DNA of 64,000 nt from Halobacterium sp. DL1 (GCA_000230955.3 CP007060.1:2362216-2426215), one strand, 5' to 3'; positions 53,257 through 63,060 are shown, numbered from the stretch's first letter. Program-made: numbers and translations. Notes: a model not told the origin generated them from the sequence alone.

Positions 53257-54012
53257 TCACGAGATGGCTGTCAACAGCGCCTCGCGGACCGCTTCGTTCG
53301 TCGCCGCCACGTAGCGGCCGTCGCCTGGCCGTGCTATCGACGCGCCCGCCTCCGAGACGAGCAGTTCACCGACGTACTGTTCCTCGTCGTCCGGGTGGAA
53401 ACAGACCATCCCGTCGAGTCGCCCCCTCGCCAGCGCGCCCCAGTGGACGCAGGGCGACCAGCTCTCGACCACGCGCTTCGTGGCGTCGCCGACTGCGTCC
53501 TGCATCCGGCCGGCCTCCTCGAGCCGCCCGTCGAGTTTCACGTCGTGCCCGATGACGAACCCGACCGTCGCCTTCTCGGGCGGGGTGTCGCTCTCGGCGC
53601 GAACCGGGTCGCCCTCGTGGCGCACGCCCTCACCGCGCCGGGCGACGTAGAGGTCGTCGGCGACAGGGACGTAGACGCTACCGACGACCGGCCCCTCATC
53701 GTCCAGGACCACCGCCGCGGTCGCGAACGACGGGAGGCCCGAGACGAAGTTGTTCGTTCCGTCGAGGGGGTCGACTATCCAGCGGTAGTCGCCGTTTGTG
53801 GACACGTTGCCGGACTCCTCGGCGTACACCGCGTGTTCAGGGTGAGAAGACTGAATCACCTCGAGCATCCGCTCCTCGGACGCACGGTCGGCCGCGGCCT
53901 TCACGTCGTGTCTGGAGAACTCAGCGTCGACCTCGTCGCCGAACCGGTCGCGGAGGTGGCGACCGCCGGCGAGACACGCCCGCACGGCCGTGTTCTCTAC
54001 GTTGGAGAGCAT
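53257..54012 (-). CDS. Inositol-monophosphatase/FBPase-family phosphatase, altered metal site
   Basis: A 251-residue sugar-phosphate phosphatase. VYAEESGN and WIVDPLDGTNNF hold the family's Mg-binding Glu and Asp residues (about 65-95). The third site is changed: the usual WDxAAG before the LLxxEAG stretch reads EEQYVGELLVSEAG, so the Asp is replaced by Glu. Activity may be weaker or different. Start at MLSNVENTA; an upstream ATG adds five residues. Function of the family: dephosphorylates inositol phosphate, fructose bisphosphate or NADP. Confidence 0.85.
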   Translation of the reverse strand: MLSNVENTAVRACLAGGRHLRDRFGDEVDAEFSRHDVKAAADRASEERMLEVIQSSHPEHAVYAEESGNVSTNGDYRWIVDPLDGTNNFVSGLPSFATAAVVLDDEGPVVGSVYVPVADDLYVARRGEGVRHEGDPVRAESDTPPEKATVGFVIGHDVKLDGRLEEAGRMQDAVGDATKRVVESWSPCVHWGALARGRLDGMVCFHPDDEEQYVGELLVSEAGASIARPGDGRYVAATNEAVREALLTAIS

Positions 54013-54093
54013 CACCGGATGGCACACGACAAGCGTCTAAGGCGTTCCGGTTCGAGGGAAAGGGGTTTGTAGGCGGCCCGTGACGGACGCGCC

Positions 54094-55890
54094 ATGAGCG
54101 ACCTCGGGGACTTCGCCGACCACGACCGCGACGAGGCGGGCAGTGGTGCGACCGACGCGGGCGACGACGAAGACGACTTCCAGCGCGCGGACCTCGACGA
54201 CGTCGGCGACGACGCGGGCCTCGGCGCGCTGGCTGTCTCGGAGGGACTCCGCATCCACGAGGACGGCCAGGAGACCGCACTGAAGGCCTACGTCACCGCC
54301 GGCAACCGGTCGGCTGTCCGCCTCGGCACGTACCTCGTCGCGCCGTACCCCCGCGGCGAGAAACTGTTCTGCAAGATCACGGGGCTCGAGTACGTCCAGG
54401 CGTTCCAGAGCGACGACGCTACGGAGATTCACGCCCGGCGGGCGATGCGCAGCGACGGCGTCGACGAACAGGACTACAAGTTCCTCGCGGAACTCGACCC
54501 CGTCGCCGTCCTCTACTCGGACCAGGGCGACCTGAAGCGCCGGATGCCCGACCGCGTGCCGAAACCCGAGACGATAGTTCGGGCGGCCGACGACGCCACT
54601 GAGATCAAGACCGGGCTGAAGATTCCGGAGGACGGGGTCTTCCTCGGCCACCTCTCCGTGGGCGGGGAGAAGGTGCGGACCGCAGCGGAACCGCCGACCA
54701 TCGACTACCGGGTGAAAGACGACTACGAGTCCGGCGACCCCCTCGTCTTCCGGCACACGCTCGTTGCCGGCGGCACCGGCTCCGGGAAGACCCACTCCGC
54801 GAAGAACGTCCTGCGGCAGTACCTCCACGGGGACCGCCGCTACCCCGTCGACTCGGGCGGTGCGGAGCGCCGGATGGCGGTCGTCCAGTTCGACCCGCAG
54901 GACGAGTACGCCCAGATGCACGACGACAACCCCGAGGCCGACGTGAGCGACGAGCGCGACTGGGAGACCCAGGGGCTCGCCCACGGCGGTCACGACGACA
55001 CCGTCGCGTTCGTGCCGAAGGTCGGCGACGCGTCGTACGCCGCGGACCACCACGGCGCCGAGCAGGTCGAGTTCACGGTGCCGTTCTCGATGGTGCGCTC
55101 GAACCCGTGGCTGGTGGCCTCCAGCGGCCTCAACGACAACCAGTACGGCGCGCTCACGCTGCTCCTCGACCGGTTCTTCGGGAACTACGGCCGGTCGGGG
55201 ACGTACGAGGAGTTCTGTACGTTCCTCGACGACCCGGCCCTCAAGGAGGAACTCGACGAGAGCGGGCGCGTCCACGAGGCGACCTACGAAGCCGTGCTGC
55301 GCCGCGTCCACAACATGCCATCGGGGCTGTTCGACCAGGACGCCCGCTCCATCACCGACCTGGTCTCGGACCGCCAGTTCGTTCGGCCCGGCCGCCTCTC
55401 GGTCGTGCCGACGTACCACATCAGCAACTCGCGGGCCGCCGAGACGGTGGTGCTGGCGGTGTCGAGCCTGCTCGTCGACCAGAAGCTCTCGAACGACCCG
55501 ACCTACGAGTCGATCAAGGAGACGCCGCTCGTCGTCGGAATGGACGAGGCGCACAACTTCCTCGCGGACGCCGACAGCGTGCAGGCGACCAAGGTCGTCG
55601 GGAAGTTCACCGAGGCCGCCAAGCAGGGCCGCAAGGAGCGCCTCGGCCTCTTTCTCATCACGCAGGACCCCCAGGATATCGCCGACCCGGTGTTCAAGCA
55701 GGTGAACACGACTGTGGTGTTGAACCTCGGCGACGAGGACGCAATCAAGGCCGTGAACATCCCCGCGGAGCTCCAGTCGAAGGTCCCCTACATGGAGAAG
55801 GGACAGATGGTCGTCTACTCGCCGGACAACTCCGAACCCGTCGAAATCTGCGGGCTGCCGACGTGCCTGACGCGCCACGGTCGCGACTAG
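54094..55890 (+). CDS. herA: HerA-type hexameric DNA translocase ATPase
   Basis: A 598-residue ATPase. An acidic N terminus (1-45) precedes a HAS-barrel-like region (about 50-190), then the RecA-like core with Walker A GGTGSGKT at 226-233, Walker B in VVGMDEAHNFLAD (about 472-484), and the sensor stretch LGLFLITQDPQDI. It pumps DNA for the NurA nuclease in recombination and repair. nurA lies 3.7 kb upstream, same strand. Some HerA-like ATPases have other partners, so the pairing is inference. Confidence 0.85.
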   Translation: MSDLGDFADHDRDEAGSGATDAGDDEDDFQRADLDDVGDDAGLGALAVSEGLRIHEDGQETALKAYVTAGNRSAVRLGTYLVAPYPRGEKLFCKITGLEYVQAFQSDDATEIHARRAMRSDGVDEQDYKFLAELDPVAVLYSDQGDLKRRMPDRVPKPETIVRAADDATEIKTGLKIPEDGVFLGHLSVGGEKVRTAAEPPTIDYRVKDDYESGDPLVFRHTLVAGGTGSGKTHSAKNVLRQYLHGDRRYPVDSGGAERRMAVVQFDPQDEYAQMHDDNPEADVSDERDWETQGLAHGGHDDTVAFVPKVGDASYAADHHGAEQVEFTVPFSMVRSNPWLVASSGLNDNQYGALTLLLDRFFGNYGRSGTYEEFCTFLDDPALKEELDESGRVHEATYEAVLRRVHNMPSGLFDQDARSITDLVSDRQFVRPGRLSVVPTYHISNSRAAETVVLAVSSLLVDQKLSNDPTYESIKETPLVVGMDEAHNFLADADSVQATKVVGKFTEAAKQGRKERLGLFLITQDPQDIADPVFKQVNTTVVLNLGDEDAIKAVNIPAELQSKVPYMEKGQMVVYSPDNSEPVEICGLPTCLTRHGRD

Positions 55891-55938
55891 TGGGAATTAC
55901 CCCCGCCGCTTTTTGAGTGGGACGACGAACGTCTCACC

Positions 55939-56367
55939 ATGTCGAGGATTCTCGTCCCCATCGACGGTTCCGAGCAGTCCCAGGACGCCCTGGAGTACGC
56001 CCTCCGGGAGTTCGAGTCCGACGACATCACGGTCATCAACATCATCGACCCTATCGAGGCCGGGTACACGGCCCAGGCGACCGGCCCAGGCTACTCCGAG
56101 GAGTGGTTCGAACAGGCGAAGGGAGCGGCCGACGAGCTGTTCGAGGCGGCCAACGACACCGCCGAGGAGTACGGCAACGGCCCCCTCGACACCGCGACAG
56201 AGGTCGGCCGACCGAGCCGCACCATCGTGGAGTACGCCGAGGAGAACGACTTCGACCACATCGTGATGGGGAGCCACGGCCGGGCCGGCGTGACCCGCAT
56301 CCTCCTCGGCAGCGTCGCCGAAAGCGTGGTGCGCCGCTCGCCGATGCCGGTGACTATCGTCCGCTAA
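55939..56367 (+). CDS. Universal stress protein A family
   Basis: A 142-residue single UspA domain. MSRILVPIDGSEQSQDALEYAL opens it, and MGSHGRAGVTRILLGSVAESVVRRSPMPVT closes it; GxxGRxG with the SV motif makes an ATP-binding site likely. It follows herA by 48 bases and is convergent to the KaiC-like gene. Haloarchaea carry many such proteins of unclear role. Confidence 0.93.
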   Translation: MSRILVPIDGSEQSQDALEYALREFESDDITVINIIDPIEAGYTAQATGPGYSEEWFEQAKGAADELFEAANDTAEEYGNGPLDTATEVGRPSRTIVEYAEENDFDHIVMGSHGRAGVTRILLGSVAESVVRRSPMPVTIVR

Positions 56368-56499
56368 GGCGTACAGGCGGCGCGTTCTGGTCGCGGTCCG
56401 GGTCGCCGCACTCCCGCCTCGGCCGGCCCGCGTCGGTAATCAGCTCACGCGCCGGGTTGGCCCCGCTCTCCTACTTGAACCTACGCGACCAGTAGTGGA

Positions 56500-56691
56500 G
56501 GAATCCAGCGACCGAGTGGTCCGGAGGACCCGGAAGGTCGCCGGTTCACGCTGCGAGCGAATGAAGTGAGCGAGCAGCGGCCGACGACCGAACGGAGCGC
56601 GTCAGCGCGAAGTGAAGGAGGAGTGCTTTTAGCGTAGCTTTTGCCGAGCGAGCGGCGGCTCTGCCGCCGCGCGCGCAGCGCAAAAGGTCCG
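56500..56691. repeat. Structured intergenic segment between uspA and the KaiC-like gene
   Basis: It contains ggtcc-gga-ggacc (about 56519-56531), a long imperfect stem and a final large hairpin: gcttttgc (56637-56644) pairs with gcgcaaaag (56678-56686) around gcggcgg...ccgccgc. It sits between two convergent stops, so it could be a shared bidirectional terminator. The first part (cgaatgaagtgagcgagcag) is like the GA-rich stretches inside the two palindromic elements, but no clear copy exists. No reading frame is credible. Confidence 0.45.
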
Positions 56692-57891
56692 TCAGAAGAT
56701 GTTCGCCTGTCGGTAGACGCTGATGCCCTGGTGGGTGATCTCGTACGGTTTGGTCTCGCGGGAGTGGTTGGCGTCCCGTATCTTCTGGATCTCGACGGCG
56801 AGGCGGGTCTCCCGGAAGTCCTCCGGACGGATGTAGCGGAGGACGACGACGGCGTCGGTGAGGTACTCGATGATGCCGTACCGCGAGGAGAACGGGTTGT
56901 CCTCGCTGGCCTCGCTGGTGAGCATCGTGGTGACGCCGGCCTCCTTCAGCGACTTCGTGAAGTCGTAGATCTCGGTGCGGCGCTTGGACTGGTCGTCGTA
57001 CATCATCTCCAGCAGGGAGACGGAGTCCAGCACGAGTCGGCTGGCACCGAACTCCTCGACGAGGCGGGGGAGTTCATTGCGGATGCTGGTGAGGGAGTTC
57101 GCCATCTCGATGGGGTCGATGTCGATGATAGCGAGGTTCCCGTCGTCGATGTGCCTGTCGAACTCCCAGCCCTTGTCGACGGCACTCTGGACGACTCGCT
57201 CGCGGGACTCCTCGAGCGTGATGAAGCCGGCTCGCTCGCCGTTCTCGACGGCCTCCTGGAGGAACTGGAGGCCGAACGTGGTCTTCCCGGTGCCGGCTTC
57301 GCCGACGGCGACCATCAGCGAGCGCTCGGGGACGCCGCCCTGGATCATCTCGTCGAGGCCCTCGATGCCGATGTTGATGCGGGGAATATCCGAGTCGTAC
57401 TCCGCCTCCTCCTCGAAGCCGCCGGGCGCCCCGCCGCCGGCGTCGCCGTCGATGTCGAATCCGAAGGTTCCGTCGCCACCGCCCTGGGAACCGCCCCCAC
57501 CGCCGCTGCCGCCGGCGCCACCGCCGCCGAACGCGTCCGCGAAGTCGTCCTCGAAGAGCTCGTCGCCATCGCCCTGGGCGCCACCCCCGCCGCCGAACGC
57601 GTTCGCGAAGTCGTCCGGGTCGTCGCCGCCGAAGTCGCTCCTGTCGTCCGCGTCCGGCGTCGGTTCGTCCCCCAGGTCGAGTGCGTCGGCCGGGTCGTCA
57701 TCCTCCGGGCCGTCGTCGTCACTGGTAGCCTCGTCCGCGTCTCCCGGCGGTTCGTCGGCGGCCTCCCCCGCGTCTCCCGGCGGTCCGTCAACCGCCTCAT
57801 CGTCGACTGGCGAGTCCCCGGACTGGTCGGCCGACTCCTCGGCCTCGTCGTCGAACGCCTCCTCGAACCAGTCGTCGTCGTCCTCAGCCAC
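56692..57891 (-). CDS. KaiC-like RecA-superfamily ATPase with long acidic/Gly-rich N terminus
   Basis: About 399 residues from a GTG at 57891 ([13 protein letters not shown]). Residues 1-165 are acidic and Gly-rich with two [19 protein letters not shown] repeats; no ordered fold. The C-terminal part is a single KaiC domain: Walker A GEAGTGKT at 197-204, the catalytic Glu pair in TLEESRE, and Walker [13 protein letters not shown]. KaiC-like proteins in archaea act in signalling, motility or repair. There is no plausible ATG near the start, and ATGs further upstream add a low-complexity stretch. Partners unknown. Confidence 0.82.
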   Translation of the reverse strand: MAEDDDDWFEEAFDDEAEESADQSGDSPVDDEAVDGPPGDAGEAADEPPGDADEATSDDDGPEDDDPADALDLGDEPTPDADDRSDFGGDDPDDFANAFGGGGGAQGDGDELFEDDFADAFGGGGAGGSGGGGGSQGGGDGTFGFDIDGDAGGGAPGGFEEEAEYDSDIPRINIGIEGLDEMIQGGVPERSLMVAVGEAGTGKTTFGLQFLQEAVENGERAGFITLEESRERVVQSAVDKGWEFDRHIDDGNLAIIDIDPIEMANSLTSIRNELPRLVEEFGASRLVLDSVSLLEMMYDDQSKRRTEIYDFTKSLKEAGVTTMLTSEASEDNPFSSRYGIIEYLTDAVVVLRYIRPEDFRETRLAVEIQKIRDANHSRETKPYEITHQGISVYRQANIF

Positions 57892-58012
57892 GGTGACGCC
57901 TCCAGCCCGCGACGGGACGCGCCGTCGATTCCATACCTCGGCCGTTGGGACACAGCGAAAAGTAGTTTCCGCCGCCCGCGGGTTTTTCAAGGGCGCCCGT
58001 GCGATAGTCGGT

Positions 58013-58837
58013 ATGCGCGTTGGAATCGTCGCACAGCGCGGGAACTCTCGCGCTGCGTACCTGGCGGCGGACCTGCGGGAGTTACTCGCCGACGAGGACG
58101 TCGAGGTGTGGCTGGACACGGCGACGGCGGCCTCGCTCGACGCCGAGGGTCGCGACGTCGACACGTTCGACGCCTGCGAACTGGTCGTGAGCATCGGAGG
58201 CGACGGGACGTTCCTGTTCGCCGCGCGGGGCGCGGGGTCGACACCAGTCCTCGGCGTGAACCTCGGGGAGGTGGGCTTCCTGAACGCCGTCGACCCGGGG
58301 CAGGCCGTCGAGGCGACGCGCCGGGAGGTCAGGCGGTACGAGGAGACCGGTGAAGTCAGCTACCGGGAGGTGCCGCGGGTCACTGCGACGGGGGAGGACT
58401 GGTCGTTGAATCCCGCGCTCAACGAGGTGGTCGTGGCCGGCGAGCAGCGCGGCCACGGCCACGGGGTGGACGTGGAAGTGCGCGTGGACGGCTCCCTGTA
58501 CGAGGCGACGCACGCCGACGGCGTGCTCGTGTCGACGCCGACCGGGAGCACGGCGTACAACCTCAGCGAGGGCGGCCCGCTCGTCAAGCCGGGCGTCGAC
58601 GCCCTCGTGGTGACGGGGATGTGCCCCACGGAGCCGATGCCGCCGCTGGTGGCGGGCGTGGACAGCGAGGTGACTGTGCGCGTCGACGGCCCGGAGAACG
58701 CGGTCGTCTCCAGCGACGGCAGGAACCGCGAGCACGTCGAGACGCCGGCGGTCGTGACGGTTCGTACCACGGACGACCCGGCGCGGGTCGCGGGCCCGGA
58801 GACGGACTTCTTCCAGGCGCTGAACAAACTGGAGTGA
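58013..58837 (+). CDS. nadK: NAD kinase
   Basis: A 274-residue kinase phosphorylating NAD+ to NADP+. The GGDG motif is at 62-65 ([10 protein letters not shown]), followed by [19 protein letters not shown] and [15 protein letters not shown], all family motifs. The ATG at 58013 lies 122 bases from the divergent KaiC-like gene and mptA follows 49 bases later, so nadK and mptA may be cotranscribed. Confidence 0.94.
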   Translation: MRVGIVAQRGNSRAAYLAADLRELLADEDVEVWLDTATAASLDAEGRDVDTFDACELVVSIGGDGTFLFAARGAGSTPVLGVNLGEVGFLNAVDPGQAVEATRREVRRYEETGEVSYREVPRVTATGEDWSLNPALNEVVVAGEQRGHGHGVDVEVRVDGSLYEATHADGVLVSTPTGSTAYNLSEGGPLVKPGVDALVVTGMCPTEPMPPLVAGVDSEVTVRVDGPENAVVSSDGRNREHVETPAVVTVRTTDDPARVAGPETDFFQALNKLE

Positions 58838-58886
58838 GGTGCCGGAAGGGAAAGGGTTAGTGAGCCGCCACACGTAGCCGCGAGCA

Positions 58887-59819
58887 ATGAGCCAGCAGCT
58901 TCCGGACGTGCAGGCGACCGAGCCGGACGTCAGGGTCGGACTCAGCCAGGTCGGCGTCACGGGGGTCGAGAAGCTCGTGAAGATCGCCCGCGAGGACAAG
59001 CGCCCGATCGCGCTGATGGCCGACTTCGAGGTGTTCGTCGACCTCCCGCAGGGCCGGAAGGGAATCGACATGAGCCGGAACATGGAGGTCATCGACGAGA
59101 CCCTGGAGGCCGCCGTCTCGGAGCGGGTCTACCAGGTCGAGGAGATGTGCGGAGACACCGCCGAGCGACTGCTCGAGAAGCACGACTACACGACGACGGC
59201 GACGGTGAAGATGGAGGCCGAGTTGATGATCCAGGACGAAACGCCGGCGAGCGAGCGCCCGACCCAGGGCACCGTCGACATCATCGCGTCGGCGACCGCC
59301 CGCGAGAACGAACCGACCCGCGAGGAAATCGGCGCCCGCGTCGTCGGCATGACGGTCTGTCCGTGCAGCCAGCAGATGATGAGCGAGACCGCGCGGGAGA
59401 CGCTGCGGGACCTCGGCGTCGGCGAGCGCGAGGTGCGGAAGTTCCTCCAGGAGGTCCCGCAGGCGGGCCACAGCCAGCGCGGGCACGCGACGCTCACCGT
59501 GGAGGCCGCGGGCGACCCCGAGGTCGACCTGATGGACATCGTCGACCTCGCGCGGGACTCGATGAGCGCCCGCATCTACAACATGGCCAAGCGACCGGAC
59601 GAGGACCACATGACCTACGCGGCTCACGCGAACGCGAAGTTCGTCGAGGACTGCGTGCGCTCGATGGCGGAGGGCGTCGTCGCGGAGTTCGACCACCTCG
59701 ACGACGACGCCGTGGTGACGATGAAGCAGTCCAACGACGAGTCCATCCACCAGCACAACGCCCACGCCGAGCGAATCGCGGAGTTCGGGACGCTCCGCGA
59801 AGAAGTGAACGGGAACTAG
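58887..59819 (+). CDS. mptA: GTP cyclohydrolase MptA (Fe-dependent, archaeal)
   Basis: A 310-residue enzyme. The conserved Cys lies in [10 protein letters not shown] (about 150-159); His residues in [10 protein letters not shown] and HQHNAHAER complete the metal and substrate sites. It starts archaeal folate/methanopterin pterin synthesis by making 7,8-dihydroneopterin 2',3'-cyclic phosphate. The stop codon shares CTAG at 59816-59819 with the convergent gene. Confidence 0.95.
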   Translation: MSQQLPDVQATEPDVRVGLSQVGVTGVEKLVKIAREDKRPIALMADFEVFVDLPQGRKGIDMSRNMEVIDETLEAAVSERVYQVEEMCGDTAERLLEKHDYTTTATVKMEAELMIQDETPASERPTQGTVDIIASATARENEPTREEIGARVVGMTVCPCSQQMMSETARETLRDLGVGEREVRKFLQEVPQAGHSQRGHATLTVEAAGDPEVDLMDIVDLARDSMSARIYNMAKRPDEDHMTYAAHANAKFVEDCVRSMAEGVVAEFDHLDDDAVVTMKQSNDESIHQHNAHAERIAEFGTLREEVNGN

Positions 59820-60274
59820 AACGTCCAGCGCGTCGCGTCCGTCGGGAACGCCGCCCACGCGAACGCGCGCTCAGGGTGCACCGCGAACACCGGTGAACCG
59901 TGGCGGACGTCGTACTTCTCCTCGTAGGCGTCGTCGACGCGCGCCTGGGTCTCGTCGTCGGTGACGCGTTCGGCGCGCCCCTCCAGAATCACGAACTCAG
60001 TCCCGCTCTCGGAGTGGACGCTCACGGCGGGGTTCGCGGCGAGATTGCGGACCCAGCGCGTGCGCTCGCCGCCGCCGCAGTAGAACGTGCCCTCGACGTA
60101 GACGCCCCACACCGGGCGGGTGTGCGGGTGGCCGTCGGGCCGGGTGGTGGCGAGCCAGAAGGTCTGCTGGTCGCGGAGGCGGTCGGCAACGAACGACCAG
60201 TCGAGGGCGCCGTCACCCTCTGGGATGCCGTAGCTCTCCTCCGTCTCGGGCGTGCTGCGGTGGGGGTCGGCCAT
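59816..60274 (-). CDS. Pyridoxamine 5'-phosphate oxidase-like (FMN-binding split barrel) protein
   Basis: A 152-residue split-barrel protein. [28 protein letters not shown] is the typical first half; [12 protein letters not shown] and DATRWTF the second. Family members bind FMN or F420 and act on various substrates. It converges on mptA and is 60 bases downstream of the TrmB-like regulator gene in the same direction. Confidence 0.88.
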   Translation of the reverse strand: MADPHRSTPETEESYGIPEGDGALDWSFVADRLRDQQTFWLATTRPDGHPHTRPVWGVYVEGTFYCGGGERTRWVRNLAANPAVSVHSESGTEFVILEGRAERVTDDETQARVDDAYEEKYDVRHGSPVFAVHPERAFAWAAFPTDATRWTF

Positions 60275-60334
60275 GCGTCGAGCTACGCGCCCCAGGCCAA
60301 TCAGTCGAGCGAGGGGACGGTCGAAGAAGTGGGT

Positions 60335-61135
60335 TCAGTCGAGCGCGTCTGCGTCGGTCCAGCTGTCCTCGAAGGCGGCGTAGACGTCGGCGGCGAACTC
60401 CGCGTCCTGGAGGTCGATGATGGCGAACGCCTCGTCGGGTTCGACGGGGTTCGACACCTCGAGGCAGACCTCGGCGCCGTCCACGATGGTCACGTTGCCG
60501 TCGATGCCGTCGCCGACGCGGACCTCGTAGTCGGGGCTGTCGGCGAGGTCCGTGGCGTAGCGCTCGTTGACGACGTCCGGCATCGAGCGCGCGAGGCCCT
60601 GGGACATCAGCACGGAGACGGAGACGCCGCGGTCGACGGCGGCCTCGAGGCGCCCGAACACGCGCCCGCTGACGTCGTCGAAGTCGAAACTGGAGGAGGG
60701 GGTGCCCGAGACGAGGACGATGCTGTCGGTGGCGGCGTCGAGGCGTTCGAGCAGCAGGCCCAGCGAGTCGTCGGGGCCGAGCGCGGCCGTCCAGAAGCCG
60801 TCCTCGGGGGCGGTCGGGTCCTGGAGGTCGCGGGTGAGGTCGTCGACGACCGACTCGTACTGGTCGGCCTTCTCGCGGAGTTCGCGCTTCCGGTCGTCGA
60901 GCAGGCGGTCGAGCGCCGTGTCCGGTTCGACGGCGACGTACTTCTTCGGCCGACTCGCGGCCTGACTGCGGACGAGGTGCTGGGACTCGACGCTCCCGAG
61001 CACGTCGTAGATGCGGCCCATCGGTACCCCGCTCTCCTCTGACAACTCCTTGGCGGTTGCCGGACCGGTCCGGAGGAGCGCACGGTAGGCGCTCGCCTCG
61101 TACTCCGAGAGCCCGATGTCCCTCAAATCAGCCAT
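60335..61135 (-). CDS. TrmB-family transcription regulator
   Basis: A 266-residue protein. The winged helix IGLSEYEASAYRALLRTGPATAKEL at the N terminus and VPMGRIYDVL as recognition helix are typical of TrmB. Residues 110-250 form the ligand-binding part, with a PLD-like LVSGTPSSSFDF and ending DAEFAADVYAAFEDSW. TrmB proteins sense sugars or other metabolites. Regulated genes are unknown. A TATA-like box at 61162-61168 lies 27-33 bases upstream. Confidence 0.9.
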   Translation of the reverse strand: MADLRDIGLSEYEASAYRALLRTGPATAKELSEESGVPMGRIYDVLGSVESQHLVRSQAASRPKKYVAVEPDTALDRLLDDRKRELREKADQYESVVDDLTRDLQDPTAPEDGFWTAALGPDDSLGLLLERLDAATDSIVLVSGTPSSSFDFDDVSGRVFGRLEAAVDRGVSVSVLMSQGLARSMPDVVNERYATDLADSPDYEVRVGDGIDGNVTIVDGAEVCLEVSNPVEPDEAFAIIDLQDAEFAADVYAAFEDSWTDADALD

Positions 61136-61161
61136 CTCGTCGTCCGTTAGGATTCGGGCGC

Positions 61162-61168
61162 CAAAAAC
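61162..61168 (-). promoter_or_regulatory. TATA-like box of the TrmB-family gene
   Basis: On the minus strand gtttttg lies 27-33 bases before the ATG at 61135. Confidence 0.45.
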
Positions 61169-61198
61169 GCACCGACGGTTTATCGAGGCGCAGCCGTG

Positions 61199-62821
61199 CT
61201 ACTGGGTGCTCGCCACGAGGTTCGCGAGTTCCTCCGGGGAGTCCACGGCCTCCGTCGCGCCGTCGCCGGTTTCCAGCCACGCCGTCCCCGGTTCGCCGTC
61301 CGCGTCCGGGAGAACGACCTTCTCGTGGTCGGCCATCCGGAGCGCCGCGCGGTGGAGGTCGCTGCCCGCCTCGTCCGCGACGGCGACCACGAGCGGTCCT
61401 TCGACCACCCGAGAGGCCGCAGTCCCGTAGCTCGCGACCTGTACGCCCATCCGGTCGGCGGCGCCCGCGAACGCGCCGACCGCGTCCCGCGCCGCGTCCA
61501 GATAGCGTTCCTCGCCGGTGAGGTAGTGGAGGTCGACGAGCGCGTTCGCGAACGTCGCGGCGTCGTCGATGGGTCGGAGCGGCGTGTCGAGCAGGCCGAC
61601 GTCCTCGCTGGGTCCGTCCTGGAACGCGCCGGTCGCGTCCTGGAGGTCCTCGATGGTGCCGTCTGCGACGTCGACGGCGGTGGCGAGGTAGTCGCCGCCG
61701 AGCACCTGTGCGGCCGTGGCAAACGCCTGGACGACGTGCGCGCGGTCGGCGAGCAAGCCGGCGGGGGCGTCCGGCGCGTCGAAGTGTCGGACCGTCCCGT
61801 CGTCGACGAGGCTGTCCGCGAGGTAGTCGAGCGTGCGCTCCGCGTAGCGGGTCGCCGTCTCGTCGTCGGTGTACGACGCGAACGCCAAGAGAGCGTCCGC
61901 AGCGAGCGCGTTCACGTCCGCGTAGGCCGTCTCGTCGACGTCGGGTTCTTCGTGGCTCGCGCGCTCGTCCTCGGGGGCGTCGAAGTACTCTCCGGCGGCC
62001 TCGCTGCCACCGAACGCCGCGCCCGTCCACAGCGTCCCCGTGAGGTAGTCGATGGCGTCCTCGGCGGGATCGCGGTAATCCTCGCTGCCGGTGTGGAGGT
62101 AGGCGTGGGCGAACGCCCGGAGGAGGCTGGCGTTCTCGGAGAGCACCTTCTCGCGCTGGGGGTCCGACCAGTCCCGGCCGTGGGCGAACCGGAAGAACCC
62201 GCCGTCGACGTCGTCCGCGAGGTTCCGGGAGACGGCGTCGAGGGTCCGGAGCGCCTGCTCGCGCTCGCGCTTCAGCGCGAACTCGACGGTGCCCGGGAGC
62301 GGGAACTTCTCGCTGGTCCCCCAACCGCCGTGCTCGGTGTCGTACTGGTCGCCGAGCTGTCCCGCGAGCAAACGCTCGATCTCGCCGTCGACCGGTCCGC
62401 GGGGTGGTTCGCCGCCCCGCAGCGACCGGGGGACCTGGCCCGCGTCCTCCCCCTGCTCGTCCCAGGTCTCGCGGACGCGCTGGAGCACCTGCCGGAACCC
62501 CTCGGGTTCGAGGAACGTCGCGCCCGCGATGTGGTTCCCCTCGGGCGTCACGAACACCGTCGACGGGAACCCACCCATGTTGTACCGCTCGCGGACCCGC
62601 GGGTGGCGGTCGGCGTCCACGCGCACCGGCACGAAGTCGTCGTTGACGTTCGCCGCGATGCGTGGCTCCGCGTACGTCCGCTCGTCCATCTGCCGGCACC
62701 AGTCGCTCCACGACGTGACCAGCGCCACCAGAAGCGGGACGTCCCGGTCGGCGGCCTCCGCGAACGCCGCTTCCCCCCACTCGCGCCACTCCACGCGCGT
62801 CCGGTCCGCAGCGTCTTCCAT
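61199..62821 (-). CDS. Thioredoxin-fold / six-hairpin glycosidase-like protein (YyaL/DUF255 family)
   Basis: A 540-residue protein. The N-terminal thioredoxin domain (about 1-150) has SWSDWCRQMDERTYAEP, where only the second Cys of CxxC is left (SDWC). The rest is an alpha/alpha barrel with repeats such as GGFFRFAHGRDWSDPQREKVL and EDVGLLDTPLRPIDDAATFANAL, as in YyaL/spermatogenesis-associated protein 20. The start at MEDAADRTRVEWREW is preferred to one 42 codons upstream. Function unknown. Confidence 0.88.
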   Translation of the reverse strand: MEDAADRTRVEWREWGEAAFAEAADRDVPLLVALVTSWSDWCRQMDERTYAEPRIAANVNDDFVPVRVDADRHPRVRERYNMGGFPSTVFVTPEGNHIAGATFLEPEGFRQVLQRVRETWDEQGEDAGQVPRSLRGGEPPRGPVDGEIERLLAGQLGDQYDTEHGGWGTSEKFPLPGTVEFALKREREQALRTLDAVSRNLADDVDGGFFRFAHGRDWSDPQREKVLSENASLLRAFAHAYLHTGSEDYRDPAEDAIDYLTGTLWTGAAFGGSEAAGEYFDAPEDERASHEEPDVDETAYADVNALAADALLAFASYTDDETATRYAERTLDYLADSLVDDGTVRHFDAPDAPAGLLADRAHVVQAFATAAQVLGGDYLATAVDVADGTIEDLQDATGAFQDGPSEDVGLLDTPLRPIDDAATFANALVDLHYLTGEERYLDAARDAVGAFAGAADRMGVQVASYGTAASRVVEGPLVVAVADEAGSDLHRAALRMADHEKVVLPDADGEPGTAWLETGDGATEAVDSPEELANLVASTQ

Positions 62822-63060
62822 ACCCGCTACTCGGCGGCACGCCCGGGAAACCGTTTCGACACGGGCAGCGCGAGGCCGACCGACGGGAGGCCTCGGACTA
62901 CTCGAACGGGGAGCGAAGCGACCCGAGAGAGTCGCGGGGGTCGTCACCGCCGAGGGCTTTCAGATTCCCGTGGTAACACCTCCGACGTCAACCTATCACC
63001 TGCATACAGAACACGAACGGTAGCAGAAAAGCTATCAGGCGCGCAGAGCAACTTCGGGGC
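62822..63060. other. 239-base intergenic gap before fxsA-like gene
   Basis: It separates the divergent YyaL-type and FxsA-type genes. The part near 63020-63040 (gtagcagaaaagctatc) is A/T-rich and may hold the fxsA promoter. I see no RNA gene, repeat or reading frame in it. Confidence 0.5.

Noticed and set aside
56368-56691. A tRNA or known RNA in the uspA/KaiC gap
   Set aside because: ggttcacgc resembles a T-loop, but no acceptor, anticodon or D arm can be folded around it.
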